From the NCBI RefSeq assembly GCF_029168945.1, contig NC_083602.1:64872600-64936599 (forward strand): 64,000 nt of DNA, in the 5' to 3' direction. Origin of the DNA: Cannabis sativa (Eukaryota; Streptophyta; Magnoliopsida; Rosales; Cannabaceae). Below, piece by piece: positions 47,690 to 60,240 of this stretch. Position 1 is the stretch's first letter, and each line of letters begins with the position of its first letter. The position numbers and the translations under genes are program-made. The notes beneath the pieces are model-generated. The model made no database searches and had not been told where the DNA came from. It was given only the letters and a program-made list of their open reading frames with translations.

Positions 47690-48319
47690 TAAAAGGCACC
47701 ATCTGGGGAGTGTAAAGGGCAAGGGTGCTTTCAGTGTGGCATGCCAGGGCATTACAAGAGAGATTGTCCCCAACTCAGAACCGAGGCACCAAAGACTGTA
47801 GCGAAACCCACTCCAGCAAGGGTATTCGCCATAACTCAAGCCGACGCAGAAGCCAGCCCTTCAGTGGTAACAGGTCAACTCTCGGTCAACAACTCTTATT
47901 TCTCTGTGCTGTTTGACTCTAGGGCCACTCATTCTTATGTGGCAACCGATATCTTTAGTAAGTTGCATAGACCGCACGATATTTATGAATCAGGGTTTGG
48001 AACCCTACTACCTGGCAGAGAGTTAGTTATCTCCAAAAGGTGGATTAGGTCTATGCCGATCAAGATTGACGATAGGGAGTTAAATGCTGACCTAATAGAA
48101 ATGAGTTTAGCGGATTTTGATATTATAGTGGGAATGGATTTCTTGTTCAAATATTCAGCCAGTATTGATTATAAGAGGAAGATGGTAATCTTCCAACCAG
48201 AAGGTGAAGAACCGTTTGTTTTTGTCGGTTCGGTTCAGGGATCTCGGATCCCGGTGATTTCGGTCTTAGCAGCCAAAGAATTGTTGTGTGATGGTTGTCT
48301 AGGGTTTCTGGCTGTGGTA
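47690..48319 (+). pseudogene. Gypsy zinc knuckle and aspartic protease (E5)
   Basis: CCHC knuckle CFQCGMPGHYKRDC (about 47728-47770), then protease. The active-site motif reads LFDSRATHSYV where the family has DSGAT, a Gly to Arg change at the active site. ADFDIIVGMDFL marks the protease C-terminal part. The frame ends in GFLAVVLA, where normal pol would continue, and is joined there to LTR sequence. Confidence 0.85.
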
Positions 48320-48998
48320 TTGGCGTACATGTTAGTTGCCGTCTGAATAACATATCAGATATATGTTAGGCAAATCTATAGCCATCTGATTAGCATATCA
48401 GGGCAACAATGAGGTGTACATAGAGTTGCACTGAGATGCCATCAGATATATGCTAGGCTATCAGATAGTATGATTTAACTGCTACCACATCAGTACGATT
48501 AGAGTACTGAGTATAGGCTGGATTCACGGTTAGTCATACTTTGTCAAGAACGTTCCTGATTCAGTTAGGGTTCTGGTTAGGTGTATGGGCGCATGATGAT
48601 AACCTGGGATTTTAGTATGTTTATTATGTTATGCTTTTCTTACTGAGTCTATCGACTCACAGTGCTTTTTCTATGTGTAGGTAAGGGCAAGGCTAAAGCT
48701 GAGGAGCCATGAGAACGAGCAGGTGAAGATTGTACATGTTGAGGCGGTTAGGCCTGGAACATTAGAGTTTCTGTTGTTTAGTCGCTGGGCGATAAATCTT
48801 TTGTAAATGAATAGCAAACTTTTGTAATTGTATTTTGTAAACGGGATCCCTGAATTTTATAAGTATAATATGATATGTTTTAATTAAAAAGAAAAATTTA
48901 AATTATTCACGTTTTTTCAATAACCTCGTTGATTATCAACGAGCTGCACAGTACGTTAAAAATTACGCTAACACACCTATGCTAGTTAGGGTGCTGCA
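48320..48998 (+). mobile_element. E5 3' LTR, 5'-truncated
   Basis: Matches the last ~680 bp of 44315-46318 with high identity, apart from a ~16-bp deletion after GGCCTGGA. Ends GTGCTGCA. Includes the hairpin at 48925-48943. Confidence 0.88.
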
Positions 48999-49003
48999 AT
49001 CAA

Positions 49004-52000
49004 ATTATAAGATTAGAAAATGATATTGAAAATATCTATTTGTGTATTTTTAAATCATTTATCTTATTAGATATTTAATTTAATCTGACAAGATAATTCA
49101 AATAAATCTAGATATTTTAAAATTAGTTTAATTCATTTTTAATTTTTTTTGAAGAGTTAGTTTAGGTTGTTTTTAACAATCCTAAATTTTCAAAATAGTT
49201 GGTTAGTTAAATAATAATTTAATTATATGAGTAATAAATATCTTATTTCACAATTTGTTACATGGACATTGTTTGTTTTATTTAATTGTTTATTAAAAAC
49301 TTTTTTTTTAACAAACCTGTTATTTATTTGATCTAAAATGCTATGATTAACTTGTTGACAGACCCAATAATCTGATTTTAATCATAGTCCAATTGTCAAT
49401 AGATCTTATAAATAATTTGTAACAGGTAAATTTTGTATTTCTTTCATCTATGTAAACCTAGAAACATAATAGGGCCCATCCAAATCAATTTGGCCTGTGT
49501 GAGCCTATATATTTACTTTTGGGCTTAGATGCATATAGGAAGCCTATTTATTTCTAGATAGATAAATGGACTAGGTTGGTAAGATAAAATAATACTTTTG
49601 ATAGTTTTATTTAGGCCCAATTAGTATTGGACTTACTTAATGAATAACAATTATTTAAATAATGGTTAATCATCTCCTTTGTGCCTTGTGTGAGAGTTAG
49701 GGGGCCATTAGTAGTGGGTACGACATACTGAACCCAACCCTCCCTCACATGAACAACTCCAATTGTGAAGGTCCATTTGCCTTATTTAAATAATTGTATT
49801 AGGCTAATTATACTAGTTTAACCTAATTAAAATTTAATTTGCAACATAATTAATTTTGAAAAAAAATAAATTTATTTTTCATTGGATTATTTTAAATTAA
49901 TTTATAAAAACACACTTAGTTTAATGAAATATTCTAGATAGTGATTTCTAGTAACTAATTTATATTTTTTAATATGTAATTAAGTAGAAAAATATATTTA
50001 ACTTATAAATTGATAAATTAATTAATTTTAGAACAACTTAAATTAAGATATTTTTCTTAGCACTTAATTTAGAATTAATAATTAAATTATTTTTTTCTAT
50101 ATACTTAATTATTTCTAATTTAATGAATTTAATTAAATAGAAGATTATATTTAACTTGAAAAATTGTTAATTTCAGATCAACCTAAATTAGAATTATTTT
50201 CAAAATATATTTTATTTTATTTTAATAATTATTTCCCACATAGATTTTGAAATGCATTTATTTTAATTGTAGATATTTTCAAAATTAGATGTTGAAAATT
50301 AATTTTAATTAATTTTGGATCAACTAAAATCAAGTAATTTTCATTAATGATATAATTAAAATAAATAGACAAATATAAATATATATATTATATTTTTGTT
50401 AGAAATTAAATAATTAGTTTATGAATTATCGAGATATATATTTTCTAGGTAGACCTTTCGGTATTTTTCTAGATATATTTAATTAAGTTAGAAAAATAAT
50501 ATTTCAGCTTATTCTATTCAAGACACTTAAATATTTGATATTTTTCGTAAGAGATTTAATTAAATAGGAAAATAATATTTGCGTTGAAAATTAATTTATT
50601 TAATTTTAGATCAATATAAATTAAAATAATTTATTTTCCAGTTTTATTTTATTTTATTTTAGAATGGTTTTGAAAATGTATTTTTAATACATTAAATTTC
50701 AAATTATGTTATATATATTTATTGAAAATTAAATTTGAGTTGAAAATTAATTTTAGACCAACTTAAATTAAGTTTCATAATATTTATTGGAAAATTGTTA
50801 CTAAGGATGGAAAATATTTTTTTTCAGATCTTCCTAGGGTATAATTTTATAAATATTAAATTAAAATTTATATTTAGAGTTATTTAAATTAGTAATTTAA
50901 TTAAATAAATATATGTTAAAATTTATAAATTAAAATAAATATTAAATACAAATACAACTCTTTAAAATAATGAGCTTTAGTTATAAGGATATTCGATCTT
51001 CATTGTTAGTTCTACACAATTCTTGTTTTAGTGAGTAATCATCCCTAATGGATGAACATTCATTATCAAATTAATGTCGTAGAATCTTAAAAGATAGTAT
51101 TATTGTAAGTGTTTTATTTTCAGTAACGTCCACCCTAAAGTGACTGCTAAGAGTAAGACTTACAAGGTATGAAATAATGGTGGAAGTTCATAAGATAGAA
51201 TGGCCTTGACTCTCGCCTAAACGGAACAATGCCAAATTCTGGTCTTGATCGAATAAAAGGTTGCTAGAATGGTATCTATTTTAAATGAGTTGACTACTCT
51301 ACTCAATGAATGATACCTTTGACTCTCTCCTAAATGGGACAATGTATGAGTTTATTGGAAACCTTGGAAATTATTTAAGATGTGTTTGTTTTGTATTCTT
51401 ACATGTCTTTCTTACTTGCTAAATGTATGATAATTTCTGAATGTGTATGAATTTATATTGAATCATGTTGTTTTCTGTTATTAATGTTGTAGTATAATTT
51501 CGAATCTTTATCGTTGGTCTAACTTAATTGTTGTTTTAATGGAACAAATCCCAAAGGATTGTCATCCGTTAGACAAACATAATAGTGTTAGGTCTCAATA
51601 GATAAATATTTGTAAATGTAACATCTAGTTGTACATCCAAAGATGACAACTTAGACTAGTGTTTAAAATATGAAACAATGAAGAATTTATAAAATGAGAA
51701 TAACTTTTACTCTCGCCTACTGGGACATCGTTGGATTCTTATTTTCATCGAAATTATCCTTTAATTTTTCCTCTTAACTTTTTCTTTTAGAATTTACTTA
51801 GATAGTATATCATTGGATGAATGGTTTATAAATCATCTGCATATGATGTCACTCTAATTTCTCTTATGAAATTGAATGGCACAGATGACTATATTCTTGA
51901 TATTCTATCCCGATATGATATAAATCCTCGATCTTTGAAATCTTCTACTTGTACATGCTTACTATAGGTAACTTAAACTTAGAGTTAGATTAGTAGTGAT

Positions 52001-52289
52001 GGTCCAAGCTGGAATAATTACTCAAGATATATTTGGTATAAATTTAAGTCTTTGACTTTAAATTTTAGATTCCAAATAGAAATTTTAAATTTAGTTTCCA
52101 GAATACGTTGAACAATACAATATAACTTTCACAAGTTGTTAATATCCATTTTCTGTCAATGGATTCGAACTGTAAGTTTATGTATGGAATATGAGTTTTG
52201 TATTCAGTGACCAAGATCCACTTAGACTATTTTAAGAACTCTTTATTGTAACTAGACCTAAGTCATCAAAAGTCCACAACCACATTTTA
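49004..52289 (+). other. E1 leader, third part
   Basis: Resumes AAATTATAAGATTAGAAAATG, matching E3 from about 19180. Contains the conserved stem-loop (49681-49774) and GACTCTCGCCTA-type motifs at 51208-51219, 51321-51332 and 51708-51719. No gag and no gene. Confidence 0.75.
49681..49774 (+). ncRNA. Conserved leader stem-loop, E1
   Basis: The most decayed copy: outer arm GTGCCTTGTGTGAGAG against CTCACA and GAAGGTCC. Inner stem and the centre GTGGGTACGACATACTGAAC are intact; the outer stem is weakened. Confidence 0.4.
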
Positions 52290-52896
52290 AGATATCTATG
52301 GCATTTGCATCTTGTTCATAGTGGTTTTGACGAGATCATTCTCTGCAAAGAGAAAATATGCCAATATCCACTTGAAAGTAGGATCATCTGTATAAAAATA
52401 TGGATGTACATTCAGAGGTGGATATGAGTTATCGTTAAATTTCTAACACGATCACTCTAGATTTTACCTTACACCAAGAAATTTGAAATGTTTAAGAAAT
52501 TTCATGAATTTCTAGCAATGTTGGAAAAACATTAAGGTAAGTGATTAATGATCTTGCGAACTAATAGGGGTGGAGAAATATTTGGATTTGCAGTTCCAAG
52601 ATCATTAAGTTGAATTTTGAATTGTATTCAAACTTACCTCCCTAAAAATTTAGATTGCATATTGATGATAGTATAAGGTCTATGATTAGTTACTAGAAAT
52701 TGCCTAAGTCCTTCTAGGGATATACCCTAGTAATAGGAAAATTTCAGAATGATGGAATGGTTATGTACTTAGTGTATATCATTATCGTGATCTTCAGAAA
52801 AGCTATAACTGTTAACTAAGATTTGCATGTTTGATAGCTATTCTAAGTGATTAGGGGTGGACATTATGATCATTAAGATAAGAAAGTGTTTGTTAC
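52290..52896 (+). pseudogene. Fossil copia pol (E1), 3'-truncated
   Basis: Pre-integrase (CTATGGCATTTGCATCTTG near 52299) and integrase remnants (CTTGCGAACTAATAGGGGTG near 52553), with the same GGAGAAATA frameshift as E3 and E4. Breaks off in GTTTGTTAC and is joined to LTR sequence at about 52897. Confidence 0.78.
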
Positions 52897-53639
52897 AAAG
52901 TCTATAGTGGCGCAAGGGAGAATTAATAAGTTAGAGAATTTACTTGCTAAATTCTAGATCTACTTATTGAAAGCTCGGTTATATAGGCCCATGGTCCCCT
53001 CACTAGTTGAGATAACACTGCCTACAGACTCAGTTAATTGATTTTAATTAATCAATTATAATTCTAAAATTAAACTATGTCTTATTTATGAATTTTCACT
53101 AAGTAATGACTTAATTGTAAAGAAAAAAGGTTATGGGGTCTATTTATTAATTAGGAGATTTTGTATATATGGTCTATTTAATAAATAATATAAATGGCAA
53201 TTTTATTTGATAATTAATTATTAAATAAATAGTTTTAACATTTATAGGATTGAATTAAAAAATATGGTGTTATTGAAAGAAGAATAAGTGGTTGAAAAAA
53301 GTGGCAAAATTGTAACTAGAGATTGGTCCTTAATTTATGGCCGACCCTTAGTGTGATTTTTTGCCCAATATTTTATTCTTTTTTAATCCATATAATTCAG
53401 CCCTAAGCCCTAGTTGAAAAACTATAAAAGGAACATGATGCTCTCATCTCATTCACTTTGTCAACTTAATTTTCAACCTGCCAAAAATCTAGTTTTCTCT
53501 GTCAAACAATTACTATATGAGAGACACCTTCTGTAGTGATTTCAAATCTCCTTCATTGTTCTTCATCATCTTTGAACCCTTAGTGATAGAGTGTCATGCC
53601 CACACATAGCAAGTCAAGTACTCAATAATAGTAAGTAAG
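52897..53639 (+). mobile_element. E1 3' LTR fragment
   Basis: Starts in mid-LTR (GTCTATAGTGGCGCAAGG, matching 5' LTR about 27028) and stops at GTAAGTAAG, where a minus-strand LTR begins. It lacks both LTR ends. TATAAAAGG at 53424 corresponds to the 5' LTR promoter. The E1 right end is therefore lost. Confidence 0.82.
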
Positions 53640-54043
53640 TGTTGGAATTTATTTTACCAGGATCTTAGATCTACTCACAAGTATGTTTATTAACATCCTA
53701 AATAAGAACTTTCTAAAACGATGAAATAAACACGTATAAAGTTTAAGAAACCTTACATTGGGTGCAGCGGAATTAAATGACTCCTTCCGTTCAGATCTCT
53801 AACCCTTGTATCCTTTCTGTAGCAGAGTATTATCAAGATCTGAACCTGGATCTCTTTCTCTGAATCCTTGATGCTGAAACTCCTTTGCTGATGATCTTTC
53901 TTCACGATCTTCCTCACTATGATTGAGGTATTGCTTGTTGTGTGTGGGCACTACTCTAATCACTAAGGTAATTTCGAAATTCAAAGGAAGAAGAGAGAGA
54001 GAGAGGGTAGCGGCCAAGGAAGAGAGAGAAGGCTCAGGTTTTT
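53640..54043 (-). mobile_element. Minus-strand copia LTR fragment
   Basis: 404 bp of the U5/R end of a copia LTR (TGTTGGAATTTATTTTACCAGG onwards), related to 13972-15873. It breaks at CAGGTTTTTCT and joins the (TA)n start of the E6 LTR fragment. The rest of the element is absent. Confidence 0.85.
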
Positions 54044-54222
54044 CTATATATATATATGTTATTTATATATTGTGTCTCATGTGTAGCTTATTGCTTTGAG
54101 TTGTATATTTTGTTTAGTGTTGTAACATTATTTATCTATATTTTTGTCCTTTGTATTATTTATCATAGAGTTGTAATCTTGTTGGTTTGATATTTCTATT
54201 GGAGCACATCAATTTTCCAACA
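54044..54222 (+). mobile_element. E6 5' LTR, 5'-truncated
   Basis: Begins in a (TA)n run at the junction with the copia fragment; ends CAATTTTCCAACA. Matches 57038-57243. Confidence 0.82.
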
Positions 54223-56219
54223 GTCAAAAGCTTATCCTTTCCTACCTTGCTTCAATGGAAGGTAAGAAATCAGCATGTGATAATACAAGGGTAAGAATTG
54301 TGATATTTTGTGATTTCTATTTTTTATATAGTAAAATTTATATTTACATATTTTTCTATATTGAGATATGGATTGAGATATATATATATGATTTATATAT
54401 TTATATATGGGTGTATATGTCATATTAATATAGTGATATATAATATGATATTTGAATATGTTACATGTTAATATGTATATGTGAGATATACATAATATAT
54501 AACATGTGTATGAGTTATATATATTATATATGTTGAACATATGATAATATATATCTTATGATGAGAATATTTATGTATGTGATACATATATAATATATAT
54601 TATGTGGAAATGATATATATTATAATGAGTATATGTTATGTATGAGATGATAGTAACATGTATAATATATTACTTAGCATAAAATTTGGGAGATAATTTT
54701 ATGCATGAGAGTTATATATATTATTGGTATATATATAACATAAAGAGTTTTGGAATTAATTTTCCATTAGTGATTTTATCTCATTTTATGAGATGAGAAA
54801 ATGAACTATGAGAGTTACTCTTTTTTGGGCTTATCTTGCCAAAAAGTAAATAGATCAAAGTGGATCTAAACTTGTAAAATGAGTCATAATTGGAAGAGCA
54901 ATTTTAGACTCAAATCAAAGTGAATCATGGTGGATTCAAAAATTGTGAAAAGATAACAAAATTGGAGAAGCAATTTTGAATCTTAAATAATCAAAGTAGT
55001 GAGCAAAATTGATGAGAATTTTGTCAACTTTGATATAATTTTGGGCAAATCTCAATGAGGAGATAACCTTAAAATTATGGGAACAAATAATCACATTATT
55101 TTTTAAATGGTGATGTGAGTTTGATATTTTAGTTTTGTTGAGAAAACTAAAAATGTCAAATGATATTTTTTAAAGTGGCCTTAAAAAGTCATTTCAAGAG
55201 GAAAATACATAAAGGTGATATTTTACATACAGTTTATAAGTAGAAAGTGTGGGGGTGATATCCAATATTTATCAAGCAATTTGGTAAAAGAATGGATGAT
55301 ATGTGAAATTTAGGCATGCTTGGTGCCTAAGACTTGAGTATAACTTAGACATGTTTGGTGTCTAAAGTTAGTGTATAAATTTTGATATGCTTGGTATCAA
55401 AATTTGTGAGAAATTCAGTAAGTGTGAAAATTAATCTTATGTGATTTAATTTTCAAAGCTTAAGTATACTTAAGGAGAAAAGTGACCATGTAATAATGGA
55501 CACTAATTTTGGCTAGCAAGATTCGCTTGGAATCGAAAAGTGTGTGGTTATAACAAATCCCTTAATCTTTGTACAAGATTAAAGTATGAAATTTCGAGGG
55601 ATGAGACCTAAACTCCCTTAGAGTTTTACTCATTGATGGTAACCTATCTTAACACTAGTGAAAATCTAGTCTTAAGTTCAACAGGTAATAACAAATCAAT
55701 AGAGTTAAAAAGTAGTACTCAACTAGTCCCATCTATGAAAGAGTACTAATGGTGAAATTTGGAGGGTTAAAACCGAAAGGTTTTTAATGGAATGATGTGT
55801 CTAAAGATAAGTTGTGAAACACTAATTTCCACCTATATGGACTAGAGGTGGTGCTGCCTCTTATGAGAATTGGGAGTTATTCTCGAGAGAGTCCATGAAA
55901 TGGATGTTGCACGTGGCCATTAACGGTGCACAAGCGAGATCTAATGAGGTCTCAAGTGAACTCTAGCAAAGATGTGTGTTATCACCGGTTTGTGTTAAAG
56001 GAATAGTGGTTCAATGGTACGGCAACCAAAATTTCAACAAACTTTGTGGTAACTACACTAAGGTAAAATTCAAGTCAAAAGACATTTTACTTTATGCATC
56101 TAAGCAAGATCTCTATAAAAGTGCTTGATTTATTCAATCAAAGTGGGGGATATATGTAATATTTGATTGATTAAATAATGTTACAATAGTGTGTCACAAA
56201 TTTTAATCTAGTGGGGGAA
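54223..56219 (+). other. E6 internal region
   Basis: Two kilobases with many ATAT runs in its first 500 bp and no credible gene; a minus-strand open frame at 54232-54540 is Tyr/Ile-rich from the repeats and was rejected. No primer site could be assigned after the LTR end. CTAGTGGGGGAA (56208-56219) is the polypurine tract; a second AAGTGGGGGATA lies about 70 bp upstream. Confidence 0.6.
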
Positions 56220-57243
56220 TGTTATATTATTTGATATAATATAATATAGATTAAAATATTTAAATGTGACAAATTATATATTAATAGGAGATTAATATAT
56301 ATTATGTGTTGGAGGTTATATTATATCACATATAGTATAATAATACACATAAAATTGTAACATATGAGGAGTTATAAATCTGAAAATAGATTGTAACCTA
56401 AAGATCAAAATTGATAAATATGTAATTATGTGAGTTGTTACATATGGGAGTTATGGAATTAATGGGATAAGTTTCTAGCTGTTAGAAACTGTTACAATAC
56501 TCAATTATATCATTTAAATGGGTATTGGGACGTTGGGAAAAGAATTAACTCGGAGAGGAGTTACATTTTGAGTTCTCTAGAAACAGTTGTTTAATAGTTG
56601 TTTTTATGTTGTTTCATGGTTGTTTTCGAACATCTGGAACCAGATTTTTGAAAACGTTCATAAACGTATATAAATTAATTGAGCATGTTTCCAGCTCTCT
56701 TGTCCGACGTTTTTATCCCATTAAACACAAATTAAAGTGTTGGTAACAGCCATGTGATGTAAGGATTTGATTTTCAAATGTTATCCTCAAAACACTATAA
56801 ATAAAGGTCTTGAGTTTATTTTGGAGGAACAAGTTTCTATCAAGAGAGCACATTGCTAGAAACACTATAGGCTTGATAAATCCAGAAAGATATTTCCATT
56901 CTTTTCTTTTCCCTAAGTGCTTATGGTAGGGGGAAATAAGCTTTTGGACAAAGGTGTAAGACCTTGTTCAAGTTTTGTCATTCCCCTATTATACACTTGT
57001 GGTGTATGTGGTGTTGAGATTGCTCTCACATGTCTAATATATATATATATATGCTATTTATATATTGTGTCTCATGTGTAGCTTATTGCTTTAAGTTGCA
57101 ATTCATTTATTCTTATTTTATGTGTATATTTTGTTTAGTGTTGTAACATTATTTATCTATATTTTTGTCCTTTGTATTATTTATCATAGAGTTGTAATCT
57201 TGTTGGTTTGATATTTCTATTGGAGCACAACAATTTTCCAACA
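56220..57243 (+). mobile_element. E6 3' LTR
   Basis: 1024 bp from TGTTATATTATTTGATAT to TTTTCCAACA. Contains a candidate TATA box CTATAAATAAAGG (about 56797-56809) and a (TA)n tract at 57037-57051. Confidence 0.8.
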
Positions 57244-57740
57244 GGGGGGCCTCAAATGCGAGCCGTTGTGTGCATTGGGTGAAGGTGTTTTGCGGGGAGG
57301 GGGGGGGGGGTGGTGTGTGAGCATAAGGAGAGAGGTGAATGCATGATGAAAAGAATGGGATTGGGAGAGGAATCAAAGGAGAAGGCGGGCAAGGGAAGAG
57401 CGTACAACCACGCTTTCTGAAGACTGAGAGCATGGAGGTACAAGTAGTGGTGACAACGCACTTGCGAGGCCTGATGACCCGACCAAGGGTACGCTGAAAC
57501 CACCCTCCTATAGCCTGTACCTGGGGACCACCCCGCATGCAACCGAGGACCACAGGCGTGTACCCAAAGGCCACACACTGCAAACACCCTCCTACAACCT
57601 GCAACTGGGGACCACCTGACACCAGACAAAGGTGCAAAGTGCCACACTAGCACCTGCAGCCTGTAGCGAGAAAGTGATATTGTGTCCCCATGGAACCACT
57701 TTGTACACAAGGCTATTAGAGCCTAGATGTGAGGGGGTTG
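57244..57740 (+). other. G/C-rich patch of unknown origin
   Basis: Sharp rise in G+C against the surroundings, starting right after the E6 LTR. Has a G run at 57298-57310 and an ~85-bp imperfect repeat (ACCCTCCTATAGCCTGTACC at about 57502 and ACCCTCCTACAACCTGCAAC at about 57587, both followed by TGGGGACCACC). Overlapping open frames on the minus strand have no recognisable domain and are probably by-products of base composition. Confidence 0.4.
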
Positions 57741-58510
57741 GAAAATTATACTGAAAAGGCCATATTGAGATTAATATAAATTTCTCCATTATTCTCTCCA
57801 TTCCAAGAGAGAAATTTAAGTTCATATTTCATCTTCCTCTTTATCTCATTTCTGAGCTTGAAGCATAAGTTAGTTTTCCGGCCACTAATTGGTTGACGAG
57901 TTCTCACCATCAACCAATGTATAAATCAAACATATATAATAAAATAAATAATAAACATACATATTTTTATTTATTAAATTGTATAATAAATTTTAATAAA
58001 TTGTAATTTCTACATTAAAAGAAAATTACAAATCTTATGGGTTCTTTTTATACTATCTATGTAAAAATATGACTTTTTTTCACAAAAATTATTTTATAGA
58101 AAAAATTCAAGAAAAAGTTAAAAAAATATGAGAAAACTATGTAAAGGTAACTAGGTACCCAGTAACCAGATACACTAAGAGGATACTGTTTTTTTGTATT
58201 TCTTTTAACTTTTTTCTAATATTTTCTTGTAAAATAACTTTTATGAGAAAAAGCTATATTTTTACAAACTTATAACTTAAAAACCATAAAAATGAAAATT
58301 TCTCATCAATATATTATATCGACAACATTATTACAAATATTTTAATAATAAATATATTAAATTATTATTTAATAAACATTAACAATTATAATATAAATAT
58401 AGTCTTTATACGTAATATCACATTTAATTACAATTTTATTAAGTTTTTTTAAAACACATTTTCCAATAACTAATAAGCATAAGTGTTTATTCAAAAAATT
58501 GAATAAACAT

Positions 58511-58990
58511 AAGCATTTAATTTTTAAATTATTTGTAAACTTTTAATAGAGAAAACTATATTGATTCTATTGACATATTATCATAATAAAAATAGTAGAA
58601 TTTTTTTTTTTCATTAAACAAGCTAGATTAATAATAATATTAGAAACATTAATAATACTAATTAAACATTTAATAAAATTATGTATACACTATTTATAAA
58701 ACAAATATATTCTTTTTTTTAAATATGTTTGTATATACTTAGTTTTAATAAGCATTTAATTTTTAAATTATTTGTAAACTTTTAATAGAGAAAACTATAT
58801 TGATTCTATTGACATATTATCATAATAAAAATAGTAGAATTTTTTTTTTTCATTAAACAAGCTAGATTAATAATAATATTAGAAACATTAATAATACTAA
58901 TTAAACATTTAATAAAATTATGTATACACTATTTATAAAACAAATATATTTTTTTTAAAAAAAATATGTTTGTATATACTTAGTTTTAAT
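58511..58990. repeat. 239-bp tandem duplication
   Basis: Copy 1 is 58511-58749 and copy 2 is 58750-58990, each from AAGCATTTAATTTTTAAATT to CTTAGTTTTAAT. Nearly identical, differing mainly in a T/A run length near 58710 and 58951. Confidence 0.9.
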
Positions 58991-59938
58991 TTCCTATTAA
59001 ATTATAGTAATCATATCATTTTAGTAATATAACAAACTAGAAATATTGACTTATGTGTTTATAGATTTAACTTTATGTGTTTATTTTTTCTTTTTTTTAG
59101 AAAATTACTTAAAAATAATCAACACGGTAAAATTATAAATATATATTTCTTTGTAAATATTTATAAAATTATATAAAATTAGGTAATTATATTTTTCAGC
59201 AATATAGTAAATTTACTTATATATAAGTAAAAATGGGCTGATATAAGGGTTTTTATATCACATATTGAAATTTTAAACATTTTTATTGTGGGACGGAATT
59301 TTTTTAAAAAATATTGTGTAAGTTTTATACTATGTATTGTGTTAAGTTTTTGTTGTTATTCCACGGTTATTTTTTAATTGTTTCACTATTTTTTAATTGT
59401 ATTTTGTTGTTTTACGATTAATTTATAAAAAAAAAATATGATTTATGTAAAAAAAAAAAAAAAGAATCTTTGTGGCCGGAAAATTGTAAATTTTTGTCCG
59501 AAATTCAATATTTTTTTTTTTTTTTGTAAAAACTCCTGTAAAAAGTATGGCTTAATTTGTTTTGTTTATAAAGATGTGAGAAACAAATAGCCCATCAATT
59601 AAGATTTTTAACTAAAAAGCCATAAAATAATTTTTTCTAAAAAATGACATTTTTTTGAACAAAAAGTATAAATATCCATAATTCTTGTGATGTCCACATT
59701 TATTTACAAGAATACGAAACTATGAGTTTGGGCTAAGTATAACGCTATATTGTAAGTCATGGGGCCTGAATGTTAACCATGAAGACTTCAAGTACAATGG
59801 CATAACGTGAATTTGGACCATAGTGAAACACACTAAAAGCCCAAATTAGGATTTCCTTTTCTTTTTTAATTATTATTTTTAAACGTGAGGATTTCTTTCT
59901 ATTTGGTCGGAATAAAAATATCAAATTCAACTTATATT

Positions 59939-59939
59939 T

Positions 59940-59977
<38 letters not shown>
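59939..59977. repeat. (AT)n microsatellite
   Basis: About 39 bp of AT repeats with one interruption. Confidence 0.9.
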
Positions 59978-60221
59978 TTGATGGAATAATAAACAAAATT
60001 TTTAATGTGTTGAGAGTTTGTGTTTCCAAAAGAGTCCCTTTTTTAGTGAACTTTATTTGATTGTAATCATAACTTTTAAACCTTTTAACAATTAAGTTTC
60101 ATATTCTTAACCCTATTCTCTCTAAGTCTAATCCCATAACAAATGCTCCTAAAGTTCGTTTGATGTTGTAACACCCTAACTAGCATAGGCGTATTACGTG
60201 ATTTTTAAACGTACTGTGCAG

Positions 60222-60240
60222 CTCGTCGCTAATCAACGAG
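60222..60240 (-). other. Hairpin near 3' end of E7 LTR
   Basis: Same hairpin as in E5 LTRs, with one mismatch in the 7-bp stem. Confidence 0.5.

Larger units (their letters stand above)
44315..48998 (+). mobile_element. Gypsy (Tekay-like) element E5, pol deleted
   Basis: 5' LTR 44315-46318, degenerate primer site, gag and protease, then an abrupt join at about 48320 to the last ~680 bp of a 3' LTR ending at 48998. Flanks ATTAA (44310-44314) and ATCAA (48999-49003) fit a 5-bp duplication with one change. RT, RNase H, integrase, polypurine tract and the first ~1.3 kb of the 3' LTR are gone in one deletion. Assignment to the Tekay chromovirus group rests on LTR similarity to E7. Confidence 0.87.
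721..53639 (+). mobile_element. Copia-type element E1, the host of the nest (five separated pieces)
   Basis: The 5' LTR is 721-885 + 15874-15967 + 26355-27990 (about 1.9 kb when joined). It is followed by the primer-binding site (27991), leader (27991-28643, 43734-44314, 49004-52290), pol relic (52290-52896) and a truncated 3' LTR (52897-53639). The pieces were joined because each broken edge matches the uninterrupted order in elements E3 and E4. Everything else inside these limits belongs to later insertions. No gag is recognisable and pol is full of stops, so E1 is a dead, non-autonomous copy. Its LTR 3' half (for example TATATAAGG at 27539) is diverged from E3 and E4, marking a separate subfamily. 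Confidence 0.8.
54044..57243 (+). mobile_element. Non-coding LTR element E6
   Basis: A 3' LTR (56220-57243) preceded by a polypurine tract, a ~2.0 kb internal region without coding capacity, and the last 179 bp of a 5' LTR (54044-54222). The LTR ends are TGTT and AACA. The two LTR copies match closely where both exist, except a 27-bp gap and a few substitutions. It resembles no other element in the window. Internal length and lack of genes suggest a non-autonomous element. Confidence 0.78.
57741..60166. other. AT-rich intergenic stretch
   Basis: No gene seen. Many T and A runs, a 239-bp tandem duplication at 58511-58990 and an (AT)n microsatellite at about 59939-59977. Confidence 0.6.

Noticed and set aside
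54232..54540. Minus-strand 102-codon frame
   Set aside because: Made of ATAT-rich repeats, giving Tyr/Ile-rich sequence without complexity.
57149..57825. Overlapping minus-strand open frames of 77-162 codons
   Set aside because: Three overlapping frames in a G/C-rich repeat patch, partly extending into the E6 LTR, none with a recognisable domain.
59757..60029. Minus-strand 90-codon frame
   Set aside because: Contains the (AT)n microsatellite translated as Tyr-Ile repeats; no homology seen.
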